From assembly GCA_014376765.1 (NCBI GenBank), contig JACMQX010000021.1, forward strand, positions 1 to 47,216: a stretch of DNA of 47,216 nt, given 5' to 3'. A program made the position numbers and the translations under genes. The notes below the pieces were generated by a model that saw only the letters and a program-made list of their open reading frames with translations, was not told where the DNA came from and searched no databases. Numbering within the stretch: the stretch's first letter is position 1; each line of letters starts with the position of its first letter. This document shows, piece by piece, positions 34,232-42,477 of the stretch. The stretch comes from Ramlibacter sp. (lineage in GTDB: Bacteria > Pseudomonadota > Gammaproteobacteria > Burkholderiales > Burkholderiaceae_C).

Positions 34232-35386
34232 TCAAATCCCCATCTGCCGCGCAGCCAGCTCTTTCATGATCTCTTCCGCTCCGCCGCCAATCATCATGAC
34301 CTTGACCTCGCGGTAGATGCGTTCGCTGCGCGTGCCGCGCATGTAGCCCATGCCGCCCAGGATCTGCACGGCCTGGTCGGCGCAGAACTGCATGGTCTGT
34401 GTGGCGTGGTTCTTCAGCATGCACACCTGGGCCACCCACTCAGCACCCTCATCCCCCGCGTCCATGCGCGCTGTGATGGCGTTCAGCCAGGCGTCGGTGG
34501 AGCTGATGCGCATCTGCATGTCCACCAGCTTGTGGCGGATCACCTGGCGCTCGACCAGGGCGGCGCCAAAGGTTTTGCGCTGGCGGCTCCAGTCCAGCGC
34601 CTCATCAAAGCAGGCCTGCGCAAAACCCAAAGCCATGGCGGACATCGCCACCCGCTCGCCGTTGAAGTTGGTCATGATGATGCGAAAGCCGCTACCCTCC
34701 TCGCCCAGCAGGTTGCCTGCCGGCACGCGCACCTCATCAAAGCGCAGGTGCGCCGTGTCCGAACACCACCAGCCCATCTTCCTGAGCTCGCTGCGAGACA
34801 GGCCGACTGCATCTCCGGGCACGACGATCATCGACACGCCGTTCGCACCTCTTGCGCCGCCATTACCCGTGCGCGCAGCCACAGTGATCCAGTCCGCGCG
34901 CATGCCGGAGGTGATGAACACCTTCTCGCCGTTGATGACCCACTCATTGCCCTCAAGCCGGGCCGAGGTCTTGAGCCCCGCCACATCCGAGCCGCCGCCC
35001 GGCTCGGTGACGGCGAGCGCCGCGATTTTCTCGCCGCGCAGCACCGGCGGGATCACCTGTTGCACCAGCGCCGGCGAGCCATGGTGCAGCACTGGCGGCA
35101 AACCGATGTTGTGCGAGAACAGGCTGGCCATGATGCCGCCGCTGCCGCCGTAGCGCGCCAGCGCAATCGACACCGCATTGCGCAGCGCCTGCGTCGCGGG
35201 TATGCCGCCCAGCGACTCGGGGTAGCCCATGCCCAGCAGCCCGGCTTGCGCGGCCTTGCCATACAACTCGCGCGGGAAGGTGGCGGCTTCATCCCAGTCG
35301 TTGATGAACGGCGCGATCTCTTTCCCTGCAAAGCGCCGCGCAAGGTCGTACATTGCGCTCACGTCTTCATTCAGTTGAAGAGTCAT
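34232..35386 (-). CDS. Acyl-CoA dehydrogenase (LCAD/IVD-like)
   Basis: 384-residue FAD-dependent acyl-CoA dehydrogenase, normal length. Seen: VTEPGGGSDVAGLKT (FAD signature), KVFITSG, ALGFAQACFDEALDWSRQRKTFG, QILGGMGYMRGTRSERIYREVKV. The usual catalytic-Glu position near the C-terminus is Gly (MIGGGAEEIM), and a Glu-Arg pair on helix G (FNGERV, E244) marks the LCAD/isovaleryl-CoA dehydrogenase type, where the base sits there instead. Its start overlaps the carboxylase alpha-subunit stop by four bases. Last gene of the operon; expected to desaturate a branched or long acyl-CoA. Confidence 0.85.
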   Translation of the reverse strand: MTLQLNEDVSAMYDLARRFAGKEIAPFINDWDEAATFPRELYGKAAQAGLLGMGYPESLGGIPATQALRNAVSIALARYGGSGGIMASLFSHNIGLPPVLHHGSPALVQQVIPPVLRGEKIAALAVTEPGGGSDVAGLKTSARLEGNEWVINGEKVFITSGMRADWITVAARTGNGGARGANGVSMIVVPGDAVGLSRSELRKMGWWCSDTAHLRFDEVRVPAGNLLGEEGSGFRIIMTNFNGERVAMSAMALGFAQACFDEALDWSRQRKTFGAALVERQVIRHKLVDMQMRISSTDAWLNAITARMDAGDEGAEWVAQVCMLKNHATQTMQFCADQAVQILGGMGYMRGTRSERIYREVKVMMIGGGAEEIMKELAARQMGI

Positions 35387-37221
35387 ACAGCCTCCAGCGT
35401 CACCAGCACCTGGCCGGGCGCGACCTGCTGGCCTGCCTCCACCGCCACACCAGCCACCACGCCAGCGCGCGAGGCCGCCAGGGAATGCTCCAGCTTCATC
35501 GACTCGACGATCACCAGCACATCGCCCTGCGCCACCGTGTCCCCCGCTGCGACCTTGACGGCGATGAGCTTGCCGTTGAAGGGCGCGCGCAGCTCGCGCC
35601 CGGCCGCGCTGCCACCAGCGCCGGCAGGGGGATCGAAAGAGGCGTCATCGATAAAGATGTCGGTACCGGCTTGCTGCGCGTGCCAGCGTGTGCCGTCTAC
35701 CCGCACTGCGACCACGCCATGCGCGGCCTGCGCGCTACTCATGGCGACATCCACCAACTCACCGCGATGCCGCAATCGCACAGGGCGCGGGAAGGTGCAG
35801 GCCAGTGAATGCGCCAGCCGCCCTTCACCGCCAAAGACCACGCCCAATCCGCACGTCATGCGCGCATCACGCTCGGCGTCCAGCAACTGCGCACGGATGG
35901 CGTCCCCGTGCTGCTCCAGAAACGGAATCAGTGCCTCTCCCGCGCGAAACACCGGGTGGCGCAGGCAGGCAGCCAACAGCGCGCGGTTGGTCGGAAGGCC
36001 CAGCAGCTGCAATTCATCCAGCGCAGCAGCCAGGCGGTCCATCGCCTCATCCCGCGTGGCCGCGTGCACCACCAGCTTGCCGAGCATCGAGTCATACCAG
36101 TTTTGAACCTGCAGCCCCTCAAACAGCGCATGGTCAAAGCGCACCCCGGCAGGCGCAGAAAAGCGGCGCACCGTGCCGGTGTGCGGCGTGAAGCGCTCGT
36201 CCTCGGCGCACAGGCGTACCTCCACCGCATGGCCCCTGAACTGAACCTGCTCCTGCCTGAGCGGCAGCGGCTCGCCGCTGGCCACGCGCAGTTGCCACTC
36301 GACCAGGTCCAGCCCGGTCACGGCCTCGGTGACAGGGTGCTCGACCTGCAGCCGCGTGTTCATCTCCATCAGGAAAAACTCATGGCCTTCCACCAGAAAC
36401 TCCACTGTCCCCGCGCCCACGTAGCCCGCCGCCTGCGCCAACTCCACCGCGCACCGGCACATGCGTTCGCGCAGGGCGGGCGTGACGGCCGGGCTGGGCG
36501 TTTCTTCAATGATCTTCTGGTGGCGCCGCTGCACCGAGCAGTCGCGCTCACCCAGGTGAATGCAGTGGCCGTGCGCATCGGCAAATACCTGAACCTCGAC
36601 ATGGCGGGGCGACAGCAGCGCGCGCTCCAGCAACAGCTCGCCCGAGCCGAAGGCCGACTGCGCCTCGCTGCGCGCGCTTTGCACTGCCGCCTCGAGGTGC
36701 GCCATCCCGGTGACCAGCCGCATGCCGCGCCCGCCACCACCGGCTGCCGCCTTGACCATCACCGGCAGGCCGATGCGCTCCGCCTCGGCCAGCAACCGCG
36801 CGTCAGACTGGTCCGCGCCGTAGTAGCCCGGCAGGCAGGGCACGCCGCGCGCCTGTGCAATTGCCTTGGCGGAACTCTTGCTGCCCAGCTGCCGGATTGC
36901 CTCAGGCGGCGGGCCGACCCAGGTCAGCCCGGCATCGATCACAGCCTGCGCAAACTCCGCGTTCTCGCTGAGAAAGCCGTAGCCGGGGTGAACCGCGTCG
37001 GCGCCCGCGGCTTGCGCCGCAGCCAGCAGCTTGTCAATGCGCAGGTAGCTGTCAGCCGATGCGTTGCCGCCCAGCGCCCGCGCTGATGTGGCTTCGCTCA
37101 CATGCAAGGCCTGCCCATCAGCGTCTGAATACACCGCCACCGTCGCGATGCCCATGGCATGCGCGGTGCGGATGATGCGCCGCGCGATCTCGCCGCGGTT
37201 GGCGATGAGGAGTCTGCGCAT
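35383..37221 (-). CDS. Biotin-dependent acyl-CoA carboxylase alpha subunit (biotin carboxylase + BCCP)
   Basis: 612 residues from the ATG at 37221, which gives the normal MRRLLIANRGEIARR start after AGGTG; a GTG nine bases earlier overlaps the upstream stop. Biotin carboxylase domain at about 1-445: ATP-grasp KAAAGGGGRGMR, catalytic segment EMNTRLQVEHPVTEAVTG. A linking region follows, then the biotinyl domain with ESMKLEH, biotin-carrying Lys at 576. It carboxylates biotin with bicarbonate and ATP for the beta subunit encoded two genes upstream. Comparable to MccA/LiuD or AtuF; shorter than AtuF. Context with an AtuD-like dehydrogenase and AtuC-like beta subunit favours an atu-type substrate, but methylcrotonyl-CoA remains possible. 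Confidence 0.85.
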   Translation of the reverse strand: MRRLLIANRGEIARRIIRTAHAMGIATVAVYSDADGQALHVSEATSARALGGNASADSYLRIDKLLAAAQAAGADAVHPGYGFLSENAEFAQAVIDAGLTWVGPPPEAIRQLGSKSSAKAIAQARGVPCLPGYYGADQSDARLLAEAERIGLPVMVKAAAGGGGRGMRLVTGMAHLEAAVQSARSEAQSAFGSGELLLERALLSPRHVEVQVFADAHGHCIHLGERDCSVQRRHQKIIEETPSPAVTPALRERMCRCAVELAQAAGYVGAGTVEFLVEGHEFFLMEMNTRLQVEHPVTEAVTGLDLVEWQLRVASGEPLPLRQEQVQFRGHAVEVRLCAEDERFTPHTGTVRRFSAPAGVRFDHALFEGLQVQNWYDSMLGKLVVHAATRDEAMDRLAAALDELQLLGLPTNRALLAACLRHPVFRAGEALIPFLEQHGDAIRAQLLDAERDARMTCGLGVVFGGEGRLAHSLACTFPRPVRLRHRGELVDVAMSSAQAAHGVVAVRVDGTRWHAQQAGTDIFIDDASFDPPAGAGGSAAGRELRAPFNGKLIAVKVAAGDTVAQGDVLVIVESMKLEHSLAASRAGVVAGVAVEAGQQVAPGQVLVTLEAV

Positions 37222-37226
37222 GAGCG

Positions 37227-38408
37227 TCACCTGGGCAATGGCTTTTTGCCCATGCCCATGATCTTCGCGAGGATGCCGAGCATCACTTCATCAGCCCCGC
37301 CCCCAATCGACGCCAGCCGCCCGTCGCGGTACATCCGCGAGACCTTGTTGTCCAGCGTGAAGCCCATGCCGCCCCAGAACTGCAGGCAGGTGTCGGGCAC
37401 GATGCGGTTCAGCCGCCCGGCCTTGAGCTTGGCCATGCTCGCCAGCTCCAGCACGTCCTGCCCGGCTATATACAGCTCGCAGGCGCGGTAGGTCAGCGCG
37501 CGCAGGCTCTCGACCTCGGTCTTCAGCTCGGCCAGTTTGAACTGAACCCATTGCTGGTCAGACAGCGCAGCGCCAAACAGCTGGCGCTGCTGCGCGTAGT
37601 CGATGGTCCACTGAATGCAGTTGGTGAGTGACTGCAGGGTGCTGGCCGCAGCCCACAGCCGCTCCTCCTGGAACTGCTGCATCTGGTAGATGAAGCCCTG
37701 GCCCTCCGCCCCGATGCGGTTGCGCTGCGGCACGCGCACTTCGTCAAAATAAATGAGGCCGGTGTCCGATGAATGCATGCCGATCTTGCGGATCTTCTGC
37801 GCCACCTCGATGCCCCGGGTCAGCTTGCCGCCCTTGCCGTCACGCATGGGTACGACGATAAGCGACTTGTTCTTGTGCTGCGGGCCGTCGCCGGTGTTGA
37901 CCAGCATGCACATCCAGTCGGCCTGCAGGCTGTTGGTGATCCACATTTTCTGGCCGGTGATCACGTAGTCATCGCCGTCCTTGCGTGCATGGCTTTTGAT
38001 TGACGCCACATCGCTGCCTGCGCCGGGCTCGCTCACGCCGATGCAGCCAACCATGTCGCCGGCAATCGACGGTGCAAGGAACTCGCGCTTGAGTTCGTCG
38101 CTGCCAAACCGGGCCAGCGCGGGCGAGCACATGTCGGTCTGCACGCCAATGGCCATGGGCACGCCGCCGCAGTCGATGAAGCCCAGCGTCTCGGCCATCA
38201 ACAGCGAATAGGAATAGTCCAGGCCCATGCCGCCATACTCCTCCGGCTTGCACAGGCCCAGCAGGCCCAGTTCGCCCAGGCCTTTGAACACCTCATGCGC
38301 GGGGAACATCTCCGCCGCTTCCCACTCGTCCACATGGGGGTTGATGTGCTCGTCGATATAACGCTTGAGGGTCTTCTGGATTTCCAGGTGCTCGTGGGTG
38401 TATTGCAT
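37227..38408 (-). CDS. Acyl-CoA dehydrogenase, citronellyl-CoA dehydrogenase (AtuD)-like
   Basis: 393 residues. Seen: HINPHVDEWEAAEMFP, GGVPMAIGVQTDMCSPALARFG, GVSEPGAGSDVASIK, KMWITNS, VRVPQRNRIGAEGQGFIYQM, FQEERLWAAAS and LQFWGGMGFT. Several of these match what I remember of Pseudomonas AtuD, which oxidises citronellyl-CoA. The helix-G catalytic Glu is expected at E249 (QEERL), with Gly at the canonical C-terminal site (IGGGADEVM). It ends 5 bases before the carboxylase alpha ATG and starts 23 bases after the beta-subunit stop, in the same leftward operon. Substrate is inferred; the family is firm. Confidence 0.82.
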   Translation of the reverse strand: MQYTHEHLEIQKTLKRYIDEHINPHVDEWEAAEMFPAHEVFKGLGELGLLGLCKPEEYGGMGLDYSYSLLMAETLGFIDCGGVPMAIGVQTDMCSPALARFGSDELKREFLAPSIAGDMVGCIGVSEPGAGSDVASIKSHARKDGDDYVITGQKMWITNSLQADWMCMLVNTGDGPQHKNKSLIVVPMRDGKGGKLTRGIEVAQKIRKIGMHSSDTGLIYFDEVRVPQRNRIGAEGQGFIYQMQQFQEERLWAAASTLQSLTNCIQWTIDYAQQRQLFGAALSDQQWVQFKLAELKTEVESLRALTYRACELYIAGQDVLELASMAKLKAGRLNRIVPDTCLQFWGGMGFTLDNKVSRMYRDGRLASIGGGADEVMLGILAKIMGMGKKPLPR

Positions 38409-38431
38409 GGTGTCTGCCTTGGGTTGTCGAT

Positions 38432-40048
38432 CTACATTCGTGCCACGCCAAACTGCATGGGCCTGAGTAGCTTGGCTGCTGCTTCAGCGCACATCGCCAG
38501 GCACTCGCCCAGCACGGCTCGCGTGTCGCGCGGGTCAATCACGCCGTCGTCCAGCACCAGGCCGGAGGTGTAGAAGGCATCGGCCTGCGCCTCGAACACG
38601 GCGACGATCTTGTCGAACTGGAGCTGGGACTGCACCGGGTCGGCCGCAATGCCTTTGCGCGCCAGCCCGGCCTCCGTCACGATCTGCATGGTGCGCGCAG
38701 CCTGCTCGCCGCCCATGACGGCCGTTCTTGCACTGGGCCAGCTGAAGAGGAAGCGAGGCGCATAACCACGCCCGCACATGCCGTAGTTGCCCGCGCCAAA
38801 CGAGGCGCCGCACTGGAGGGTGAGCTGCGGCACGGTGGCATTGGTCACAGCCTGGATCATCTTGGAGCCGTGCTTGATCATGCCGCCCTGCTCGCTGTCC
38901 TTGCCCACCATGTAGCCGGTGGTGTTCTGCAGATAGATGATGGGGTGGCCCAGCTGGCACATCCACTGGATGAAGTGCGTCGCCTTGTTCGCACCCGCCA
39001 CGTCGATGGGGCCGTTGTTGGTGACGATGCCTACCGCGTGGCCGAGGATGGCCGCCTGCGCGCACACGGTGGCGGCGCCGTACAAGGGCTTGAACTCCAG
39101 CAGGTCGGAGTCGTCCACGATGCGGGCGATGACTTCGCGCATGTCCACCGGCTCGCGAAGGTTGTGGGGCATGAGGCCGAGCAGTTGGTCGGCGTCAAAG
39201 CGCGGCGCAGCGTATGAAGCCCTGTCTTGGGCCCTGGAAATTACGCCCAGCTTGCCGACGATTTCACGCGCCACGCCCAGCGCGTGGCGGTCATCTTCTG
39301 CCAGGTACTCACCCAGGCCTGACACAGCGGTGTGCATTTCTGCGCCGCCCAGTTCTTCTTCGGTCGCCACTTCACCTGTCGCTGCCATCAACAGCGGCGG
39401 CCCGGCGAGGAAGGCACGGGAGCGTTTGCGCACCATCACCACCACGTCACTCAAACCGGGCATGTAAGCGCCACCTGCCGTGCCCGAGCCATGCTGAACC
39501 GTGATGACAGGAATGCCAGCCGCCGACAGACGCGCCAGATTACGAAACAGCGCGCCGCCGTGGACAAAGCCTTCGACGCGGTACTTCATCAGGTTGGCAC
39601 CGGCGCTTTCTACCAGATGGATGAACGGCAGCTTGTTCTGCAGCGCAATCTCCTGCACACGCAGGATTTTGTCCAGGCCCATGTTCTGAATGGCGCCCGC
39701 CTCGATGCCCGAGTCACTGGCCACCACCATACAACGCCGGCCGCTGATAAAACCAATGCCCGCCACCATGCCGCCGCCGGGCACAGAGGCCGCCGGATCT
39801 TTGGTGTCCTGCATGAAGCCGGCCAGCGTGCACAGCGGCAACCAGGGCGCACCTGCATCCAGCAGGAGGGCCACGCGCTCACGTGGCAACAGCTGGCCGC
39901 GCTTGTCGAACACGGGTTTGGATCTGGCAGAGGCCTGCGCCGCACGGTCCTCCAGGGCGCGCAGTTGGGCGATGCGGGCCAGCATCGCCTCCCTGCGCTG
40001 CAAAGCCACTGCGCCCTGCGCGTTCCACGACGAGGCAAAAACGCTCAT
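38432..40048 (-). CDS. Acyl-CoA carboxylase beta subunit (carboxyltransferase), MccB/AtuC-like
   Basis: 538 residues, the length expected for MccB/AtuC-type carboxyltransferases. N-half: GGGMVAGIGFISGRRCMVVASD, LVESAGANL, GSGTAGGAYMPGLSD (first oxyanion hole), LAGPPLLMAATGE and EELGGAEMH. C-half: GIVTNNGPIDVAGANKATHFI, YLQNTTGYMVG, FGAGNYGMCGRGYAPRFLFSWP (second oxyanion hole). At the place where MCC beta, as I recall it, reads HFG, this protein has HGG (163-165); Gly instead of Phe is the reported hallmark separating geranyl-CoA from methylcrotonyl-CoA carboxylase. Start overlaps the SDR stop by four bases. It transfers carboxyl from biotin to an unsaturated acyl-CoA. Confidence 0.85.
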   Translation of the reverse strand: MSVFASSWNAQGAVALQRREAMLARIAQLRALEDRAAQASARSKPVFDKRGQLLPRERVALLLDAGAPWLPLCTLAGFMQDTKDPAASVPGGGMVAGIGFISGRRCMVVASDSGIEAGAIQNMGLDKILRVQEIALQNKLPFIHLVESAGANLMKYRVEGFVHGGALFRNLARLSAAGIPVITVQHGSGTAGGAYMPGLSDVVVMVRKRSRAFLAGPPLLMAATGEVATEEELGGAEMHTAVSGLGEYLAEDDRHALGVAREIVGKLGVISRAQDRASYAAPRFDADQLLGLMPHNLREPVDMREVIARIVDDSDLLEFKPLYGAATVCAQAAILGHAVGIVTNNGPIDVAGANKATHFIQWMCQLGHPIIYLQNTTGYMVGKDSEQGGMIKHGSKMIQAVTNATVPQLTLQCGASFGAGNYGMCGRGYAPRFLFSWPSARTAVMGGEQAARTMQIVTEAGLARKGIAADPVQSQLQFDKIVAVFEAQADAFYTSGLVLDDGVIDPRDTRAVLGECLAMCAEAAAKLLRPMQFGVARM

Positions 40049-40998
40049 GAAGCAGCCTCGGTGCTGTCGTCGCCCCCATCCAGATCAGCAAAGACTTTTG
40101 GCGTCACATACCGGTGAAATCCGTCAAACGCCTTGATCGCTTCGCGCTGCTGCACCTCGGCCGATGCCGCCACCTGGCCCCAGCCCATGCGCACCTGCGG
40201 CCTGGCACCGTCCACGCGCAGCACGCTGCCGCTGATGAAGGCAGCGGCGGGGCTGAGCAGGAACGCAACGGCCGCCGAGGTTTCGGCTTCATTGCCAAAG
40301 CGCCCCAGCGGCACCGTCTCGCGCATGCCGCGCAGCATGGCGGCTGCCTCGGGCGGGTAATGGTCCATGCCGCTTGAAGCGATATAGCCCGGCGCCACCG
40401 CATTCACCCGCACGCCGCTTTTGGCCCACTCCGCCGCAGCTGTTTCGGTGAAGCTCACCATGCCCGCGCGCGCTGCGCCGCTGTGGGCCATGCCGGGCAT
40501 GGAGCCCCAGATGTCGGCAATGATGTTGACGATGCTGCCGCCGTGCTTCTGCATCGACTGCACATAGCATTCACGCGCCATCAAAAAACCGCCGGTGAGG
40601 TTGGTGGCCACCACCGCGTCCCAGCCCTTGGCGCTGATCTGCTCGGCCGGCGTGATGTACTGCCCGCCCGCGTTGTTCACCAGGCCGTCGACGCGGCCGT
40701 GGGCGATGACGATGGCCGTTATGGTGTTGCGCACCGCGTCTTCCTGGCGGATGTCGCAGGCATGAAAGCTCACATGGCCCACATGGCCTGGCCGCCCCGG
40801 ATGCTCCACCGTGCCATCGGCGGCAATCTCGCCGGCCACGACCTGCAGCTTTTGCAGGTTGCGCCCGATCAGCACCACATGCGCGCCCAGCGCTGCCAAC
40901 TCGTGCGCAGTGCAGCGGCCAATCCCCGAGCCGCCACCGGTAACGATGACGACCTTGCCGGCAAACAGGCCGGGCTTGAAAACAGAGCGGTAACTCAT
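40045..40998 (-). CDS. SDR family oxidoreductase, enoyl-CoA reductase (PECR/DECR)-like
   Basis: 317 residues from the ATG at 40998 (MSYRSVFKPGLF), which overlaps the tetR stop. Rossmann motif TGGGSGIG (20-27), NNAGG (108-112). The position normally holding Tyr-x-x-x-Lys reads HSGAARAG (172-179), a pattern characteristic of peroxisomal 2-enoyl-CoA and 2,4-dienoyl-CoA reductases rather than alcohol dehydrogenases. Homologues are often labelled citronellol/citronellal dehydrogenase (AtuG). From the motif I would predict NAD(P)H-dependent reduction of an enoyl- or dienoyl-CoA. The C-terminus has about 50 residues beyond the usual SDR end, also a PECR trait. Confidence 0.8.
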   Translation of the reverse strand: MSYRSVFKPGLFAGKVVIVTGGGSGIGRCTAHELAALGAHVVLIGRNLQKLQVVAGEIAADGTVEHPGRPGHVGHVSFHACDIRQEDAVRNTITAIVIAHGRVDGLVNNAGGQYITPAEQISAKGWDAVVATNLTGGFLMARECYVQSMQKHGGSIVNIIADIWGSMPGMAHSGAARAGMVSFTETAAAEWAKSGVRVNAVAPGYIASSGMDHYPPEAAAMLRGMRETVPLGRFGNEAETSAAVAFLLSPAAAFISGSVLRVDGARPQVRMGWGQVAASAEVQQREAIKAFDGFHRYVTPKVFADLDGGDDSTEAAS

Positions 40999-41699
40999 GG
41001 GGGGAGGTCCTTGATGAAAAGCGCCATCGCGGCATCGGTGAGCTCGTCCAGAGAGGCTGCCCCGCGGCGACTGAACCATTGCGCCGACCAGTTGAGCGCG
41101 CCAAAAATGAGCAGCCGCGCGAGCTTCACGTCGGCCTTGAGTGCGCCTGTGGTGTGCAGGGCCTGCAGCACCGGCGCCCAGTCGGCTTCGTACTCCCCCT
41201 GCAGCTTGGCAAGGCTTGCGCGCTGGCGCGGCGTAAGGGAGCGCGACTCATACAACATGACGGGGATGAAGTCGCTGCCCGGGCCGAGCAGAACGTCCAG
41301 GTGATTGCGGATCAGCACGGCGAGTAACTGGTGCGGGCTTGTGCCCTGGCTGGCAGAGGCCGCCTGCAATGCCGACAGCTGCTGCTCATGCGCCGAGCGC
41401 ATGCCCTCTTCCATGACGGCATACAGCAGCGCGCTTTTACTTTTGAAGTGGTAGAACGGCGAGCCGCTGCGCATACCCACTGCCGTGGCGATGTCGCGCG
41501 TGCTGGTGGCATCAAAGCCTTTTTTGCGGAACAGCTTGGCAGCGGCGCGCACCAGCACCACCCGCCGGTTTCCATCGTCGCGCTCGTCCAGCGTCTTGCG
41601 CGGGCGGCCCCGCGCACGCTTGATGGCGACCTCGGCGCCAGGGGGCGCAAGGCCGGCAACAGCTTCGCGCGCGGCAGGTTTGTCCATGCGCATGACCAT
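40995..41699 (-). CDS. TetR family transcriptional regulator of the carboxylase operon
   Basis: 234 residues from the ATG at 41699; ATGs at 41693 and 41687 are alternatives and none has a good ribosome-binding site. A basic stretch (IKRARGRPRKTLDE) precedes the HTH: LVRAAAKLFRKKGFDATSTRDIATAVGMRSGSPFYHFKSKSALL, a textbook TetR DNA-binding domain. The C-terminal domain (about 110-220) is of the TetR C-terminal type seen in regulators of fatty-acid and branched-chain acyl-CoA catabolism. First gene of the operon, overlapping the SDR gene by four bases; a palindrome lies 22 bases upstream, so autoregulation is likely. Ligand probably an acyl-CoA (inference). Confidence 0.88.
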   Translation of the reverse strand: MVMRMDKPAAREAVAGLAPPGAEVAIKRARGRPRKTLDERDDGNRRVVLVRAAAKLFRKKGFDATSTRDIATAVGMRSGSPFYHFKSKSALLYAVMEEGMRSAHEQQLSALQAASASQGTSPHQLLAVLIRNHLDVLLGPGSDFIPVMLYESRSLTPRQRASLAKLQGEYEADWAPVLQALHTTGALKADVKLARLLIFGALNWSAQWFSRRGAASLDELTDAAMALFIKDLPP

Positions 41700-41720
41700 A
41701 GCAAACCGGGATATTTTTAG

Positions 41721-41734
41721 CAAGCGTTTGCTTG
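41721..41734. promoter_or_regulatory. Candidate operator of the TetR regulator
   Basis: CAAGCGTTTGCTTG has perfect 5-base arms CAAGC/GCTTG around a 4-base centre, 22 bases before the tetR start codon. Size and position are what a TetR dimer controlling its own operon would use. No second copy was noticed elsewhere in the window. Confidence 0.6.
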
Positions 41735-41845
41735 GTAAAAATGGGGTGCAGCCACTGGAGCGCGCGGTTTCTCAGATGTGTTTTGTAGCCTGCGGTGAGC
41801 GGTGCGAGTCGACCGCAGCCGGTTCGTCAGCGACGCAGTCAGCAA

Positions 41846-41866
41846 ATGGGGTCAGAGCACAATTTC
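41846..41866 (+). repeat. Single GGGGTCAGA-type repeat arm
   Basis: The stretch 41846-41866 carries GGGGTCAGAG then CACAATTTC, closely matching the left arm at 34101-34125. No partner arm was found nearby. It lies in the 195-base gap between tetR and the BLUF gene, which otherwise holds only the TetR operator and presumed promoter. Confidence 0.6.
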
Positions 41867-41894
41867 TCAGCGCTGCGGGCGCTGCAATTGCCAA

Positions 41895-42314
41895 TCAGGA
41901 CAACCAGCGCACGTTATTCACCATCTCCGCAAAAAACGCGCGCAAGGTAGAAGGGCTCATGTTGTAGGGGTTGAAGTCCGACGTCGTCGAATGCTTGAGA
42001 AACATCTGCCGGTTCTCCTGCACGGCTGCAATCAGCCCCATGGACCAGGTACCAAACTGCCGCACCACAATTTCTGAAAAATCCAGAATGGCAGGGTCCT
42101 TGTGACGGGGGTCTTTCAAGATGCGGTGATACACCGTATTGACCGCCTCCCGGTCCCCCTCAAGCTGCTGAAGAAAGATCCCATTGGACAAACACAGGGC
42201 ACCCGTCACACCGATCCTTTGATTGTTTCGCGCCGAACTGTTGAGGATGTCTTTGATGTCGAAAGGCCCCAGCATTCCGGAAGTTTTACTGGCGTAAGTG
42301 AGCTGTACGAGCAT
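41895..42314 (-). CDS. BLUF-domain blue-light photoreceptor
   Basis: 139 residues from the ATG at 42314 (MLVQLTYASK), ten bases after AGGA. The whole protein is a BLUF domain with a short C-terminal extension. The flavin-site residues are all visible: Tyr7 (LTYAS), Asn31 (RNNQRIGVTG), Gln49 (FLQQLEGD), Trp90 and Met92 (WSMG). Blue light would shift the FAD hydrogen-bond network through Tyr7-Gln49. There is no fused output domain, so it is a short BLUF that must signal through a partner. Divergent from the DUF3429/photolyase-like pair; shared light response is likely. Confidence 0.92.
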   Translation of the reverse strand: MLVQLTYASKTSGMLGPFDIKDILNSSARNNQRIGVTGALCLSNGIFLQQLEGDREAVNTVYHRILKDPRHKDPAILDFSEIVVRQFGTWSMGLIAAVQENRQMFLKHSTTSDFNPYNMSPSTLRAFFAEMVNNVRWLS

Positions 42315-42330
42315 GTGCAGGTTGTCCTTT

Positions 42331-42345
42331 TTTGAGTTGCTCAAA
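42331..42345. promoter_or_regulatory. Palindrome upstream of the BLUF gene
   Basis: TTTGAG-TTG-CTCAAA, a perfect 6-3-6 inverted repeat 16 bases before the BLUF start codon and about 130 bases before the divergent DUF3429 gene. A second short palindrome, GTGTACAC, lies at 42354-42361. Either could be a regulator site for the light module. No known binding protein can be named from sequence. Confidence 0.35.
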
Positions 42346-42477
42346 GATGTGAGGTGTACACAGCTTATTGCAATTGCCATGTTCACGAGCGAAGTCTTTG
42401 ATATCACGCCAGAATTCGCAGAACTTTCTCTGTACATCCAACAACCTGCCGCCCATCGCGCAGTGGCCTCACCATCT

